DNA from: Kineosporia rhizophila
Lineage (GTDB): Bacteria > Actinomycetota > Actinomycetes > Actinomycetales > Kineosporiaceae
Assembly (NCBI RefSeq): GCF_021277265.1
Contig: NZ_JAJSOH010000003.1
Coordinates: 62,001-126,000 of the forward strand
DNA: 64,000 nucleotides
Direction of reading: 5' to 3'
The notes under the pieces are model-generated. The model did not search any database and was not told the DNA's origin. It was given only the letters and a program-made list of their open reading frames with translations. Made by a program: the position numbers and the translations under genes. Positions 24,085 to 32,694 of this stretch are shown piece by piece (position 1 is the stretch's first letter; the number at the start of each line of letters is the position of its first letter).

Positions 24085-25722
24085 GTGGGAAGAACCCTGA
24101 AGCACGCCCTTGACCGGCGGGTCGTGACCGCCGGCCTGACCGTCTCCCTGCTGGCCCTGGCCGGTTGTGGTTCCGGCTCCGACGCCTCCGCCGAGGCGGC
24201 CGGGGGCGAGCCGGTCTCCGGCGGGACACTGACCTTCGCCGTCGGCTCCGACACCGGCTGCGCCGACCCCCAGCAGGTGGCCAGCAACGACTCGATCTAC
24301 TCGGTGCGCCAGCTGGTCGACTCCCTCACCGACCAGGACCCGGAGACCGGCGAGATCGTGCCCTGGCTGGCCGAGAGCTGGGAGATCAGCGACGACGCCC
24401 GCAGTTTCACCTTCCACCTGCGCGACGGGGTGACCTTCAGCGACGGCAGCGAGCTGACCGCCGAGGTGGTCAAGGCCAACTTCGACGCCGTCCCCGACCT
24501 GGGGCCGCTGGCCAACCTGGCCACCGGCTACCTCACCGGGGTGGAGAAGGTCACCGCCGAGGACCCGCAGACCCTGAACGTCACCTTCGCCCAGCCGAAC
24601 GCCCAGTTCCTGCAGGCCACCTCGACCCACTCGCTCGGCGTGGTGTCCCTGGCCAGCACCGAGCTGAGCCCGCAGGAACGCTGCACCCAGGGCATCGTCG
24701 GCTCCGGGCCGTTCACCCTGGCCGAGTACGCCCCCAACCAGTCGGCCACCCTGCGCAAGCGCACCGGCTACGACTGGGGCTCCTCGCTGTGGAAGAAGAA
24801 GGGCGAGGCCTACCTGGACGAGGTGGTGTTCAAGGTGCTGCCCGAGTCCGGGGTGCGCACCGGCAGCCTGCAGTCCGGGCAGGTCGACGCGATCGGCAAC
24901 GTGGGCCGGGCCGACGAGGCGGCGCTCGAGGCCTCCGGGGCCACCCTGCAGGCCCGGGCCAACCCGGGGGCGGTCTTCAACCTCGGGGTGAACAACTCCC
25001 GGCCCGCCCTGTCCGACGAGAAGGTGCGCCAGGCCCTGCGTCAGGCGATCGACCGGCAGCAGGTCGCCGACACGGTGTTCAACACCGGCACCGAGCCGGC
25101 CACCAGCATCCTGGCCCGCACCACCCCCGGCTACACCGACCTGTCCGCCGAACTGGGCCACGACCCGGAGAAGGCCAAGACGCTGCTGGAGGAGGCCGGC
25201 TGGAAGGCCGGGGCCGACGGAATCCGCGCGAAGGACGGCCAGAAACTCAGCCTCACCGTGGCCTGGTTCGCCAACTCGCCCACCAACCAGCCCGCCCTGG
25301 AACTGATCCAGCAGCAGCTGCGCGAGGTCGGCGTGGCGGTCGAGCTGAAGCAGTACGAGATCGCCCAGGGCGCCGAGGTGCAGCAGTCCGGCAACTTCGA
25401 CCTGATGTGGGGCAACCTGACCCGCGCCGACCCGGACATCCTGCGCTCGCTGTACTCCACCGGGCTGGCCAACACCTACCGGATCCCGGCCACCGGCCTT
25501 GACGACACGCTGACCGACCAGGCCGGCACCGTGGACGAGGCCGCGCGCAAGGAACTGGTCGCCGGCGCGCAGGAGGCGATCGTGCAGAACGCGTTCGTCA
25601 TCCCGGTGGTGGAGCTGCAGACCAAGCTCGGGATCGCGGCCGGCGTGCACGACCTGAACTTCGAGGCCTCCAGCCGGATCCAGCTGCACGACACCTGGCT
25701 GAGCGGGGGCGGGCAGGGATGA
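24085..25722 (+). CDS. Peptide/nickel-type ABC substrate-binding lipoprotein (SBP_bac_5)
   Basis: A 545-residue family 5 extracellular binding protein. The signal peptide ends in a lipobox LALAGC, giving a lipid-anchored protein. Family motifs: DPETGEIVPWLAESWEIS, FTFHLRDGVTFSDGS, GSGPFTLAEYAPNQ, LSDEKVRQALRQAIDRQQ and DPEKAKTLLEEAGW. Family 5 proteins bind peptides, opines, glutathione or other amines. With LLM oxygenases around it, the cargo may be a sulfur-containing peptide or conjugate. Start GTG 24085 after GAGGAG. The downstream permease overlaps by 4 bp. Confidence 0.92.
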   Translation: MGRTLKHALDRRVVTAGLTVSLLALAGCGSGSDASAEAAGGEPVSGGTLTFAVGSDTGCADPQQVASNDSIYSVRQLVDSLTDQDPETGEIVPWLAESWEISDDARSFTFHLRDGVTFSDGSELTAEVVKANFDAVPDLGPLANLATGYLTGVEKVTAEDPQTLNVTFAQPNAQFLQATSTHSLGVVSLASTELSPQERCTQGIVGSGPFTLAEYAPNQSATLRKRTGYDWGSSLWKKKGEAYLDEVVFKVLPESGVRTGSLQSGQVDAIGNVGRADEAALEASGATLQARANPGAVFNLGVNNSRPALSDEKVRQALRQAIDRQQVADTVFNTGTEPATSILARTTPGYTDLSAELGHDPEKAKTLLEEAGWKAGADGIRAKDGQKLSLTVAWFANSPTNQPALELIQQQLREVGVAVELKQYEIAQGAEVQQSGNFDLMWGNLTRADPDILRSLYSTGLANTYRIPATGLDDTLTDQAGTVDEAARKELVAGAQEAIVQNAFVIPVVELQTKLGIAAGVHDLNFEASSRIQLHDTWLSGGGQG

Positions 25723-26693
25723 GCCGGTACGTACTCCGCCGGCTGGCGCAGGCGGTCGGGGTGCTCTGGGCGGCCTACACCCTGTCGTTCTTCATCCTGG
25801 TGCTGCTGCCCGGTGACCCGGTCTCGGCGACGGCCGGGGCGGGCCTGGACTCCGCACCGGTCGACCCGGCCCGGCTCGAGGCGCTGCGCGCCGAGTACGG
25901 GTTCGACCAGCCGGTGCCGGTGCAGTACGCCGAGCACCTGGGCCGGGCGCTGACCGGTGACCTGGGCGACTCGGTGGCCACCGGGCACCCGGTCACCGAG
26001 ATGATCCTCGACGCCCTGCCCCAGACCCTGCTGCTCACCCTCAGCGCCCTGGCCCTGGCCGTGGTGTTCGGCGGCGGCCTGGCCCTGGCGGCCACCTACA
26101 GCTCCCGGCGGGGGGTGCGGCAGTTCCTGCTGTCGCTGCCCCCGCTGGGGGTCTCGGTACCGACCTTCTGGATCGGGCTGATGCTGGTGCAGTTCTTCTC
26201 GTTCCGGAACGCCTGGTTCCCGGCCTTCGGCAACGACGGCCTGCGCGGGCTGATCCTGCCTGCCATCACGCTGGCCGTGCCCACCGGGGCGCAGATCGCC
26301 CTGGTGCTGGCCAAGAGCCTGAGCACCACGCTGGACGAGCCGTACATCGAGACGGCCCGGGCCAAGGGCGCCGGGCGGGTGCACGTGCACCTTCGGCACG
26401 CCCTGCGCAACGCCTCGCTGCCGGCCCTGACCGTGGCCGGGCTGCTGGTCGGCGCGCTGATGGCCAACGCGGTGGTGGTGGAGACGGTGTTCTCCCGTAA
26501 CGGCCTGGGCCGGGTCACCCAGGCCGCGGTCTCCGCCCAGGACATCCCCGTGGTGCAGGGCGTGGTGGTCTACGGGGCGCTGGTCTTCGTGGTGGTGAAC
26601 CTGCTGGTCGACCTGGTCTACCCGGTGCTCGACCCGCGCATCGTGCTGGCCGGGCCCGCCACCCCCGGCGCCCCGAGGACGGTGACGGCATGA
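25719..26693 (+). CDS. ABC transporter permease, DppB type
   Basis: A 324-residue permease of the dipeptide/oligopeptide/nickel group, with the family's N-terminal MSRYVLRRLAQAVGVLWAAY membrane anchor and PGDPV. The coupling helix is YIETARAKGAGRVHVHLRHA, with the family EAA-like glycine, and the end is VVETVFSRNGLGR. About six membrane segments. It overlaps its neighbours on both sides by 4 bp. With the next gene it forms the heterodimeric channel. Confidence 0.93.
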   Translation: MSRYVLRRLAQAVGVLWAAYTLSFFILVLLPGDPVSATAGAGLDSAPVDPARLEALRAEYGFDQPVPVQYAEHLGRALTGDLGDSVATGHPVTEMILDALPQTLLLTLSALALAVVFGGGLALAATYSSRRGVRQFLLSLPPLGVSVPTFWIGLMLVQFFSFRNAWFPAFGNDGLRGLILPAITLAVPTGAQIALVLAKSLSTTLDEPYIETARAKGAGRVHVHLRHALRNASLPALTVAGLLVGALMANAVVVETVFSRNGLGRVTQAAVSAQDIPVVQGVVVYGALVFVVVNLLVDLVYPVLDPRIVLAGPATPGAPRTVTA

Positions 26694-27598
26694 CCGGCCA
26701 GATCCTCACCGAACCCCTCGGCACCACCACGGCACCCTCGGCCGAACCCGCCCCGGCCCGTCCCCTGGGAAGCCGCTCCCGACGCACCCTGACGTTCCTC
26801 GCCCGCAGGCCCGCACTCGTCCTTTCTCTGGTCGTGGTGGTTCTGGTGACCGTGGCCGCCTTCGCGCCGGGGGTGTTCACCGACACCGACCCCACCCGCG
26901 GCGTCCCCGAGGAGAACTTCCAGGCACCCGGCGCCGCGCACTGGTTCGGCACCGACAGCCTGGGCCGCGACCTGTTCGCCCGGATGGTGCACGGGGCGCA
27001 GCTGTCGCTGCGGGCCACCCTGATCGCGGTGCTGTTCGCCTTCGTGGTGGGCGGTCTGCTCGGCCTGGTGGCGGGTTTCGTCGGCCGCTGGGTGGACGAC
27101 GTGATCATGCGGTTCGTGGACGTGGTGCTGTCCATCCCCACCCTGTTCCTGTCCCTGGCCGTGGTCACCGCCCTGGGCTACGGCACCACGAAGGTCGCGG
27201 TGGCGGTGGGGGTGGCCAACGTGGCCGGCTTCGCCCGGGTGATGCGGGCCGAGGTGCTGAAAGTACGCACCGCACTGTACGTCGAGGCCTCCCGCGGAGT
27301 CGGCGCCCGCTGGCCCACCGTCCTCGGGCGGCACGTGCTGCCCAACAGCCTGGGCCCGGTGCTGGTGCTCGCCACCCTCGAGTTCGGCACCTCGATCCTG
27401 GCCGTGTCCAGCCTGAGCTTCCTCGGCTACGGCGCCCCACCACCGGCCCCGGAGTGGGGAACGCTGATCTCCGACGGCCGCAACTACCTGGCCAACGCCT
27501 GGTGGCTGACCACCCTGCCCGGCCTGACCATCGCCGCCACGGTGCTGGCCACCAACCGGATCGCGCGCGCTCTCGAGACCGAGGTGAAGCAGTGGTGA
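26690..27598 (+). CDS. ABC transporter permease, DppC type
   Basis: A 302-residue permease with a Pro/Ala-rich cytoplasmic start and the DppC N-terminal domain. The periplasmic block HWFGTDSLGRDLFARMVHGA is diagnostic. The coupling helix lies around YVEASRGVGARWPTVLGRH, and SFLGYGAPPPAPEWG is the usual signature near the C-terminus. It pairs with the DppB-type permease. The downstream ATPase starts at GTG 27595, overlapping the stop. Confidence 0.93.
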   Translation: MTGQILTEPLGTTTAPSAEPAPARPLGSRSRRTLTFLARRPALVLSLVVVVLVTVAAFAPGVFTDTDPTRGVPEENFQAPGAAHWFGTDSLGRDLFARMVHGAQLSLRATLIAVLFAFVVGGLLGLVAGFVGRWVDDVIMRFVDVVLSIPTLFLSLAVVTALGYGTTKVAVAVGVANVAGFARVMRAEVLKVRTALYVEASRGVGARWPTVLGRHVLPNSLGPVLVLATLEFGTSILAVSSLSFLGYGAPPPAPEWGTLISDGRNYLANAWWLTTLPGLTIAATVLATNRIARALETEVKQW

Positions 27599-29220
27599 GC
27601 CAACCGCTCCTGAGTATTCGCGACCTCGCGGTCTCCTACCGCACACGTTCCGGATCGGTACCCGCGGTGCGGGGCATCGACCTGGAGGTGCACCCGGGCG
27701 AAACCGTTGCCGTGGTGGGTGAGTCGGGGTCGGGCAAGAGCACCACCGCCCACGCCGTCGTGCGGCTGCTGTCCGCCAACGCCCAGATCGACCACGGGGT
27801 GGTCGAGTTCGACGGGCAGGAACTGCAGAACGCTCCCGAGCGTGTGCTGCGCAGCGTGCGTGGAGCCGGGATCGGCCTGGTGCCGCAGGATCCGGCGGTC
27901 TCGCTGAATCCGGTCAAGCGTGTGGGTGAACAGGTCGCCGAGGTGCTGCGCCTGCACTCGGTGACCACCCGCAAGCAGGCCGCCGGGCAGGCGGTCGAGA
28001 TCCTGGCCAAGGCCGGGCTTCCGGACCCGGCCACCCGGGCCCGGCAGTACCCGCACGAGCTGTCCGGCGGTATGCGGCAACGGGTGCTGATCGCCATCGC
28101 CATCGCGGCCGGCCCCCGGCTGATCATCGCCGACGAGCCGACCAGCGCCCTGGACGTGACCGTGCAGAAGGTGATCCTGGACCACCTGCAGCACCTGGTG
28201 GCCGAGTCGGGGGCGGCGGTGCTGCTGGTCACCCACGACCTGGCGGTGGCGGCGGACCGGGCCGACCGCATCGTGGTGATGTCGCAGGGACAGGTCGTCG
28301 AGACCGGCCCCACTGCAATGGTGATGGGCAACCCGCAGCACGAGTACACCCAGCGCCTGCTGAACAGTGCCCCCAGCCTGCGCCCGCCCCACCGGGCCGA
28401 ACCCCGCGCCGGCGGCGGGCGCCTGCTCGAGGTCGAGAACCTGGCCAAGGAGTTCCCGCTACCCCGAACCGCGGACGGCCCGAAGTCGGTGAAAGCCGTT
28501 GACGGTGTGAGCTTCTTCGTCGATCATGGCGAAACCCTGGCTCTGGTCGGGGAGTCCGGCTCGGGCAAGTCGACCACCGGGCGGCTGGCCCTGCGGCTGA
28601 GCGACCCGACCGCCGGGACCATCCGGTTCGACGGCGCCGACATCACCCACGCGGGAAAGGGCGTCACCCGGCAACTGCGGCGCCGGGCCCAGCTGGTGTA
28701 CCAGAACCCCTACGCCTCGCTGGATCCCCGCTTCACCGTGGCCGAGATCATCGAGGAACCGCTGCGGGTGTTCAAGGTCGGCGACCGGGCCTCCCGCCGC
28801 GCCCGGGCCGGCGACCTGCTGGACCGGGTCGCCCTGCCGGGTTCCGTGCTCGAACGCCGCCCGGCGGAACTGTCCGGTGGGCAGCGGCAGCGGGTGGCGA
28901 TCGCCCGGGCCCTGGCGCTCTCACCCGACCTGGTGGTCTGCGACGAGCCGGTCTCCGCCCTCGACGTCTCGGTGCAGGCACAGGTGCTCGACCTGCTTGT
29001 GCAGCTGCAGGCCGACACCGGGGTGGCCTACCTGTTCATCTCGCACGACCTGGCCGTGGTGCGGCAGCTGGCCCACCGGGTGGCGGTCATGCGCAACGGT
29101 CGCATCGTCGAGACCGCGCCCACAGAAGAACTCTTCACCCGTCCTCAGCACGAGTACACCCGAGAGCTCCTGGCCGCGATCCCGGGCCGGGAGAACCAGA
29201 TCCAAGGAGTGCAGGCATGA
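27595..29220 (+). CDS. Fused double ABC ATPase (DppD-DppF type)
   Basis: A 541-residue protein with two complete nucleotide-binding domains. Domain 1 (about 1-265) has [29 protein letters not shown] and LLVTHDL. Domain 2 (about 280-535) has [29 protein letters not shown] and LFISHDL. Each ends with the PQHEYT motif typical of peptide-transporter ATPases. In most systems these are two genes; fusion is common in actinobacteria. It powers the DppB/DppC-type permeases. Start GTG 27595. Confidence 0.93.
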   Translation: MSQPLLSIRDLAVSYRTRSGSVPAVRGIDLEVHPGETVAVVGESGSGKSTTAHAVVRLLSANAQIDHGVVEFDGQELQNAPERVLRSVRGAGIGLVPQDPAVSLNPVKRVGEQVAEVLRLHSVTTRKQAAGQAVEILAKAGLPDPATRARQYPHELSGGMRQRVLIAIAIAAGPRLIIADEPTSALDVTVQKVILDHLQHLVAESGAAVLLVTHDLAVAADRADRIVVMSQGQVVETGPTAMVMGNPQHEYTQRLLNSAPSLRPPHRAEPRAGGGRLLEVENLAKEFPLPRTADGPKSVKAVDGVSFFVDHGETLALVGESGSGKSTTGRLALRLSDPTAGTIRFDGADITHAGKGVTRQLRRRAQLVYQNPYASLDPRFTVAEIIEEPLRVFKVGDRASRRARAGDLLDRVALPGSVLERRPAELSGGQRQRVAIARALALSPDLVVCDEPVSALDVSVQAQVLDLLVQLQADTGVAYLFISHDLAVVRQLAHRVAVMRNGRIVETAPTEELFTRPQHEYTRELLAAIPGRENQIQGVQA

Positions 29221-30029
29221 GTGCCCCCACCGTCGACGACCTCACTCACGAATGGCAGGAATGGCGCCGGGGCCGGGAGGCGTCGCTGTCGGACCCGCAC
29301 GGCTTCCTGGCCGTCACCAGCCTGAACTGGCTGACCGAGGAACCGCAGCGGTTCCCGGACGCCCCGGGGGAGTGGTCGACCGGTCCCGAAGGCCCCACCG
29401 TGGTCCTCGGCCCCGACGAGAAGATCCAGGTGGACGGGGTGACCCGGATCGGGCGTCACGCGTTCGGGGTGATCCCCGAGCGCGACGGCATCGACGTGGT
29501 CTGGGGCGAGGCGGTGATCGAGGTGGCCCGGCGTGGCGGCTTCGACATCGTGCGGCCCCGCCACCCCGACAGCGCCCGGCTGCAGGCCTACACCAGCACC
29601 CCGGCCTACGAACCGCAGCCGCGCTGGGTTCTCGAGGCCCGCTACCGGCCCTTCGACCAGCCTCGCCCGGTCAGGGTCGACGCCGCGGTGGAGGGGCTCG
29701 AGCACATCTACCAGGCGCCGGGTGAACTCAGCTTCGAGATCGACGGTCAGCCGCTGACTCTGACCGCCTTCGAGGGACGCACCCCGGGCAGCCTCCTGGT
29801 GCTGTTCACCGACGCCACCTCCGGCGTGACCACCTACGCAGCCAACCGCTCGCTCCCGGTGCCGGTACCCGACGAAGACGGCCACGTCGTGATCGATTTC
29901 AACCGGGCCGCCAACCTGCCCTGCGCCTACACCCCTCTCGCCACCTGCCCGCTGCCACCGCCGGAGAACCGCCTGCCGGTGGCGGTCGAGGCCGGCGAGA
30001 AGACCCCCCACCAGAACAACGAGATTTAG
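29217..30029 (+). CDS. DUF1684 family protein
   Basis: A 270-residue soluble protein of the DUF1684 family. It begins HEWQEWRRGREASLSDPHGF and LAVTSLNWL, and ends with the strongly conserved DFNRAANLPCAYTPLATCP and PPPENRLPVAVEAGEK. Two cysteines lie in this conserved tail. No enzyme activity is established for the family as far as I know. It is inserted between the transporter ATPase (4-bp overlap) and two LLM genes, so it probably acts on the same imported compounds. Confidence 0.9.
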   Translation: MSAPTVDDLTHEWQEWRRGREASLSDPHGFLAVTSLNWLTEEPQRFPDAPGEWSTGPEGPTVVLGPDEKIQVDGVTRIGRHAFGVIPERDGIDVVWGEAVIEVARRGGFDIVRPRHPDSARLQAYTSTPAYEPQPRWVLEARYRPFDQPRPVRVDAAVEGLEHIYQAPGELSFEIDGQPLTLTAFEGRTPGSLLVLFTDATSGVTTYAANRSLPVPVPDEDGHVVIDFNRAANLPCAYTPLATCPLPPPENRLPVAVEAGEKTPHQNNEI

Positions 30030-30036
30030 GACGAGG

Positions 30037-31242
30037 ATGAGCGCCAACGATCATCTGCACCTCGGCATCGCCCTCGACGGTGCCGGCTGGCACCCCGCCG
30101 CCTGGCGGCAGCCGGACGCCCGCCCCGCAGAACTGCTTTCACCGGGCTACTGGACCGGCCTGGTGCAGGAGGCCGAGGCCGGCCTGCTCGACCTGGTCAC
30201 CATCGAGGACGCACTGACCCTGCAGTCCGACGAGCTGTTCGCCCAGGACGAGCGCACCGACCGGGTGCGCGGCCGGCTCGACGCGGTGCTGATCGCCGCC
30301 CGGGTGGCCCCGGTGACCAGCCACATCGGGCTGATCCCGACCGCCGTCACCACCCACACCGAACCGTTCCACCTCTCCAAGGCCGTTGCCACGGTCGACT
30401 TCGCGGCGCTGGGCCGGGCCGGGGTGCGGGTGCAGCTGGCGCCCCGCCAGGACGCGGCCCGCCACTTCGGCCGCCGCGAGGTGCCCGCCATCGATGTCGC
30501 CCGGATCAACGAACCCGACCAGCAGCAGCTGCTGGCCGACGGTTTCGACGAGGCGGCCGACTACGTCGAGGTGCTGCGCCGGCTGTGGGACAGCTGGGAG
30601 GACGACGCCGAGATCCGGGACGTGGCCAGCGGCCGGTTCCTGGACCGGGAGAAGGTGCACTACATCGACTTCGAGGGCCGCTGGTTCTCGGTCAAGGGCC
30701 CCTCGATCACCCCGCGCCCGCCGCAGGGCCAGCCGGTGGTCGCCGCCCTCGGGCACTCCGACATCCCCTACCGCCTGATCGGGCGCGCCGCCGACCTGGG
30801 CTTCGTCACCCCGCACGACGCCGAGCAGGCCGCCACCCAGGTGCGCCAGATCGACGAGCACCGCCTCGCCGCCGGCCGCGCGGACGAGACCGTGCACGTG
30901 TGGGCCGATCTGGTGGTGGTGCTGGACGAGACCGAACAGGCCGCCCGCGACCGGCTGAACCACCTGAACGAGCTGACCGGGGCCGAGTACACCAGCGATG
31001 CGCTGATCTTCGCCGGTACGCCGGGCCAGCTGGCCGACCTGCTCACCGAGTGGAGCACGGCCGGGCTGACCGGCTACCGGCTGCGCCCGGCCACCCTGCC
31101 CTACGACCTGACCCAGATCACCCGCGGCCTGGTGCCGGAACTGCAGCGACGCGGCCGGTTCCGCACCGCCTACCCGGAGAAGGCCACGCTCCGGAGCCTG
31201 CTGGGGCTGCCCCGGCCGGCCAACCGTTACGCGACTGCCTGA
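30037..31242 (+). CDS. NtaA-like LLM protein with degenerate motif
   Basis: A 401-residue member of the NtaA/SnaA group by overall layout (LLDLVTIEDALTL, SHIGLIPTAVTTHTEPFHL, EVLRRLWDSWEDDAEI, HYIDFEGRWFSVKGPS, PQGQPVVAALGHSD, LVPELQRRGRF). It is shorter than full-length members, and the position of GRxxWNVVTS reads GRAGVRVQLA. The DREKVHYIDFEG segment before the flavin region is intact. Its activity is doubtful, or its flavin site differs. It lies 7 bp after the DUF1684 gene and 11 bp before a full-length NtaA-type gene, a likely functional partner. Confidence 0.82.
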   Translation: MSANDHLHLGIALDGAGWHPAAWRQPDARPAELLSPGYWTGLVQEAEAGLLDLVTIEDALTLQSDELFAQDERTDRVRGRLDAVLIAARVAPVTSHIGLIPTAVTTHTEPFHLSKAVATVDFAALGRAGVRVQLAPRQDAARHFGRREVPAIDVARINEPDQQQLLADGFDEAADYVEVLRRLWDSWEDDAEIRDVASGRFLDREKVHYIDFEGRWFSVKGPSITPRPPQGQPVVAALGHSDIPYRLIGRAADLGFVTPHDAEQAATQVRQIDEHRLAAGRADETVHVWADLVVVLDETEQAARDRLNHLNELTGAEYTSDALIFAGTPGQLADLLTEWSTAGLTGYRLRPATLPYDLTQITRGLVPELQRRGRFRTAYPEKATLRSLLGLPRPANRYATA

Positions 31243-31253
31243 GAGGCTCGGAG

Positions 31254-32594
31254 ATGACCAAGCAGATTCACCTGGCGGCGCACTTCCCGGGCGTCAACAA
31301 CACCACGGTCTGGAGCGACCCGGCGGCCGGCAGCCACATCGAGTTCGAGTCGTTCCGGCGTTTCGCGCAGATCGCCGAGCGCGGCAAGTTCGACTTCCTG
31401 TTCCTGGCCGAGGGCCTACGTCTGCGTGAGCAGAAGGGCCAGATCTACGACCTGGACGTGGTCGGGCGCCCGGACACCTTCACCGTGCTGGCCGCCCTGG
31501 CCGCGGTCACCGACCGGATCGGCCTGACCGGCACGATCAACTCGACCTTCAACGAGCCCTACGAGGTGGCCCGGCAGTTCGCCAGCCTCGACCACCTCTC
31601 CGCCGGGCGCGCCGCCTGGAACGTGGTGACCAGCTGGGACCGGTTCACCGGCGAGAACTTCCGGCGCGGGGGCTACCTGGCCCAGGAGGACCGCTACGAG
31701 CGGGCCCGCGCGTTCCTGCAGACCACCACCGAACTGTTCGACTCCTGGAACGGCGTCGAGGTCGTGGCCGACCAGGAGAACGGCCGGTTCCTGGACTCCG
31801 CCGCCCCGGGCCGGTTCCGGCACCAGGACCGGTTCTTCGACATCGAGGGCCAGTTCAACGTGCCGACCAGCCCGCAGGGCCGGCCGGTGGTCTTCCAGGC
31901 CGGTGACTCCGACGAGGGCCGCAACTTCGCCGCCGCCCAGGCCGACGCCATCTTCTCGCGCTACTCCCAGTTCGACGAGGGCAAGGCGTTCTACACCGAC
32001 GTGAAGGGCCGGCTGCCCGGATTCGGCCGGGCGCCCGAAGACCTGCTGATCCTGCCGGCCGCCAGTTTCGTGCTGGGCGACACCGACGCCGAGGCCCAGG
32101 AGATCGCCCACCAGGTGCGCCGCCTGCAGGTCTCCCCGCAGACCGCGATCAACTTCATCGAACAGCTCTGGAACACCGACCTTTCCGACTTCGACGTGGA
32201 CGGCCCGCTGCCCGCGTTCGACCCGGTCGTGGAGGGTGACTCGATCGCCAAGGGCCGCGCGAGCGTGCGTCAGCTGGCGAAGGACCCGGTGGCCCTGGCC
32301 AACGAGTGGCGGGCCCGGGCCGAGGCGGAGAAGCTCTCGGCCCGCGACCTGGTGATCGAGGTGACCGGACGGCAGACGTTCATCGGCTCACCGGCCACCG
32401 TGGCCGAGACGATCAACCGGTTCGTGCAGGAGGACGTCTCCGACGGCTTCATCCTGGTGCCGCACATCACCCCGGACGGCCTGGCCCCGTTCGTGGACAC
32501 GGTGGTGCCGCTGCTGCAGGAGCGGGGGGTGTTCCGGACGGACTACGAAGGCACGACGCTGCGGGATCATCTCGGTCTGAAGTACCCCGCCTAG
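31254..32594 (+). CDS. NtaA/DszA-type FMN-dependent monooxygenase (LLM)
   Basis: A 446-residue, full-length member. It begins KQIHLAAHFPGVNN, with FDFLFLAEGLRL, LTGTINSTFNEPYEVARQF, the intact LDHLSAGRAAWNVVTS, DRYERARAFLQTTTELF, PVVFQAGDSDEGRNFAA and FIGSPATVAETINRF. FMNH2 is expected from a separate reductase. Substrates in the family include nitrilotriacetate, EDTA, dibenzothiophene sulfone and pristinamycin precursors. It is the last gene of the long operon; the terminator begins 29 bp later. Confidence 0.9.
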   Translation: MTKQIHLAAHFPGVNNTTVWSDPAAGSHIEFESFRRFAQIAERGKFDFLFLAEGLRLREQKGQIYDLDVVGRPDTFTVLAALAAVTDRIGLTGTINSTFNEPYEVARQFASLDHLSAGRAAWNVVTSWDRFTGENFRRGGYLAQEDRYERARAFLQTTTELFDSWNGVEVVADQENGRFLDSAAPGRFRHQDRFFDIEGQFNVPTSPQGRPVVFQAGDSDEGRNFAAAQADAIFSRYSQFDEGKAFYTDVKGRLPGFGRAPEDLLILPAASFVLGDTDAEAQEIAHQVRRLQVSPQTAINFIEQLWNTDLSDFDVDGPLPAFDPVVEGDSIAKGRASVRQLAKDPVALANEWRARAEAEKLSARDLVIEVTGRQTFIGSPATVAETINRFVQEDVSDGFILVPHITPDGLAPFVDTVVPLLQERGVFRTDYEGTTLRDHLGLKYPA

Positions 32595-32622
32595 TCCGGC
32601 CTAGTTCAGGTTATAGCGCAGT

Positions 32623-32645
32623 GGGGGCCTTGCGGCAAGGCCCCC
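32623..32645 (+). terminator. Strong hairpin terminator of the long operon
   Basis: GGGGGCCTTG and CAAGGCCCCC form a perfect 10-bp stem with a 3-nt CGG loop, 29 bp after the last LLM gene. It ends the operon that starts at the cysteine leader peptide. Confidence 0.85.
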
Positions 32646-32654
32646 GTCACCCCT

Positions 32655-32682
32655 CAGAATCGCTCGCGGTCAGCGATTTCTG
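32655..32682 (+). promoter_or_regulatory. Hairpin next to the glycosyltransferase ribosome-binding site
   Basis: CAGAATCGCT pairs with AGCGATTTCTG (one bulged base) around a 7-nt loop. The G-rich Shine-Dalgarno run follows at once and ATG 32695 lies 12 bp downstream. It may modulate initiation of the glycosyltransferase gene, or be the second half of the terminator region. Confidence 0.4.
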
Positions 32683-32694
32683 GGGGGTTCCGCT

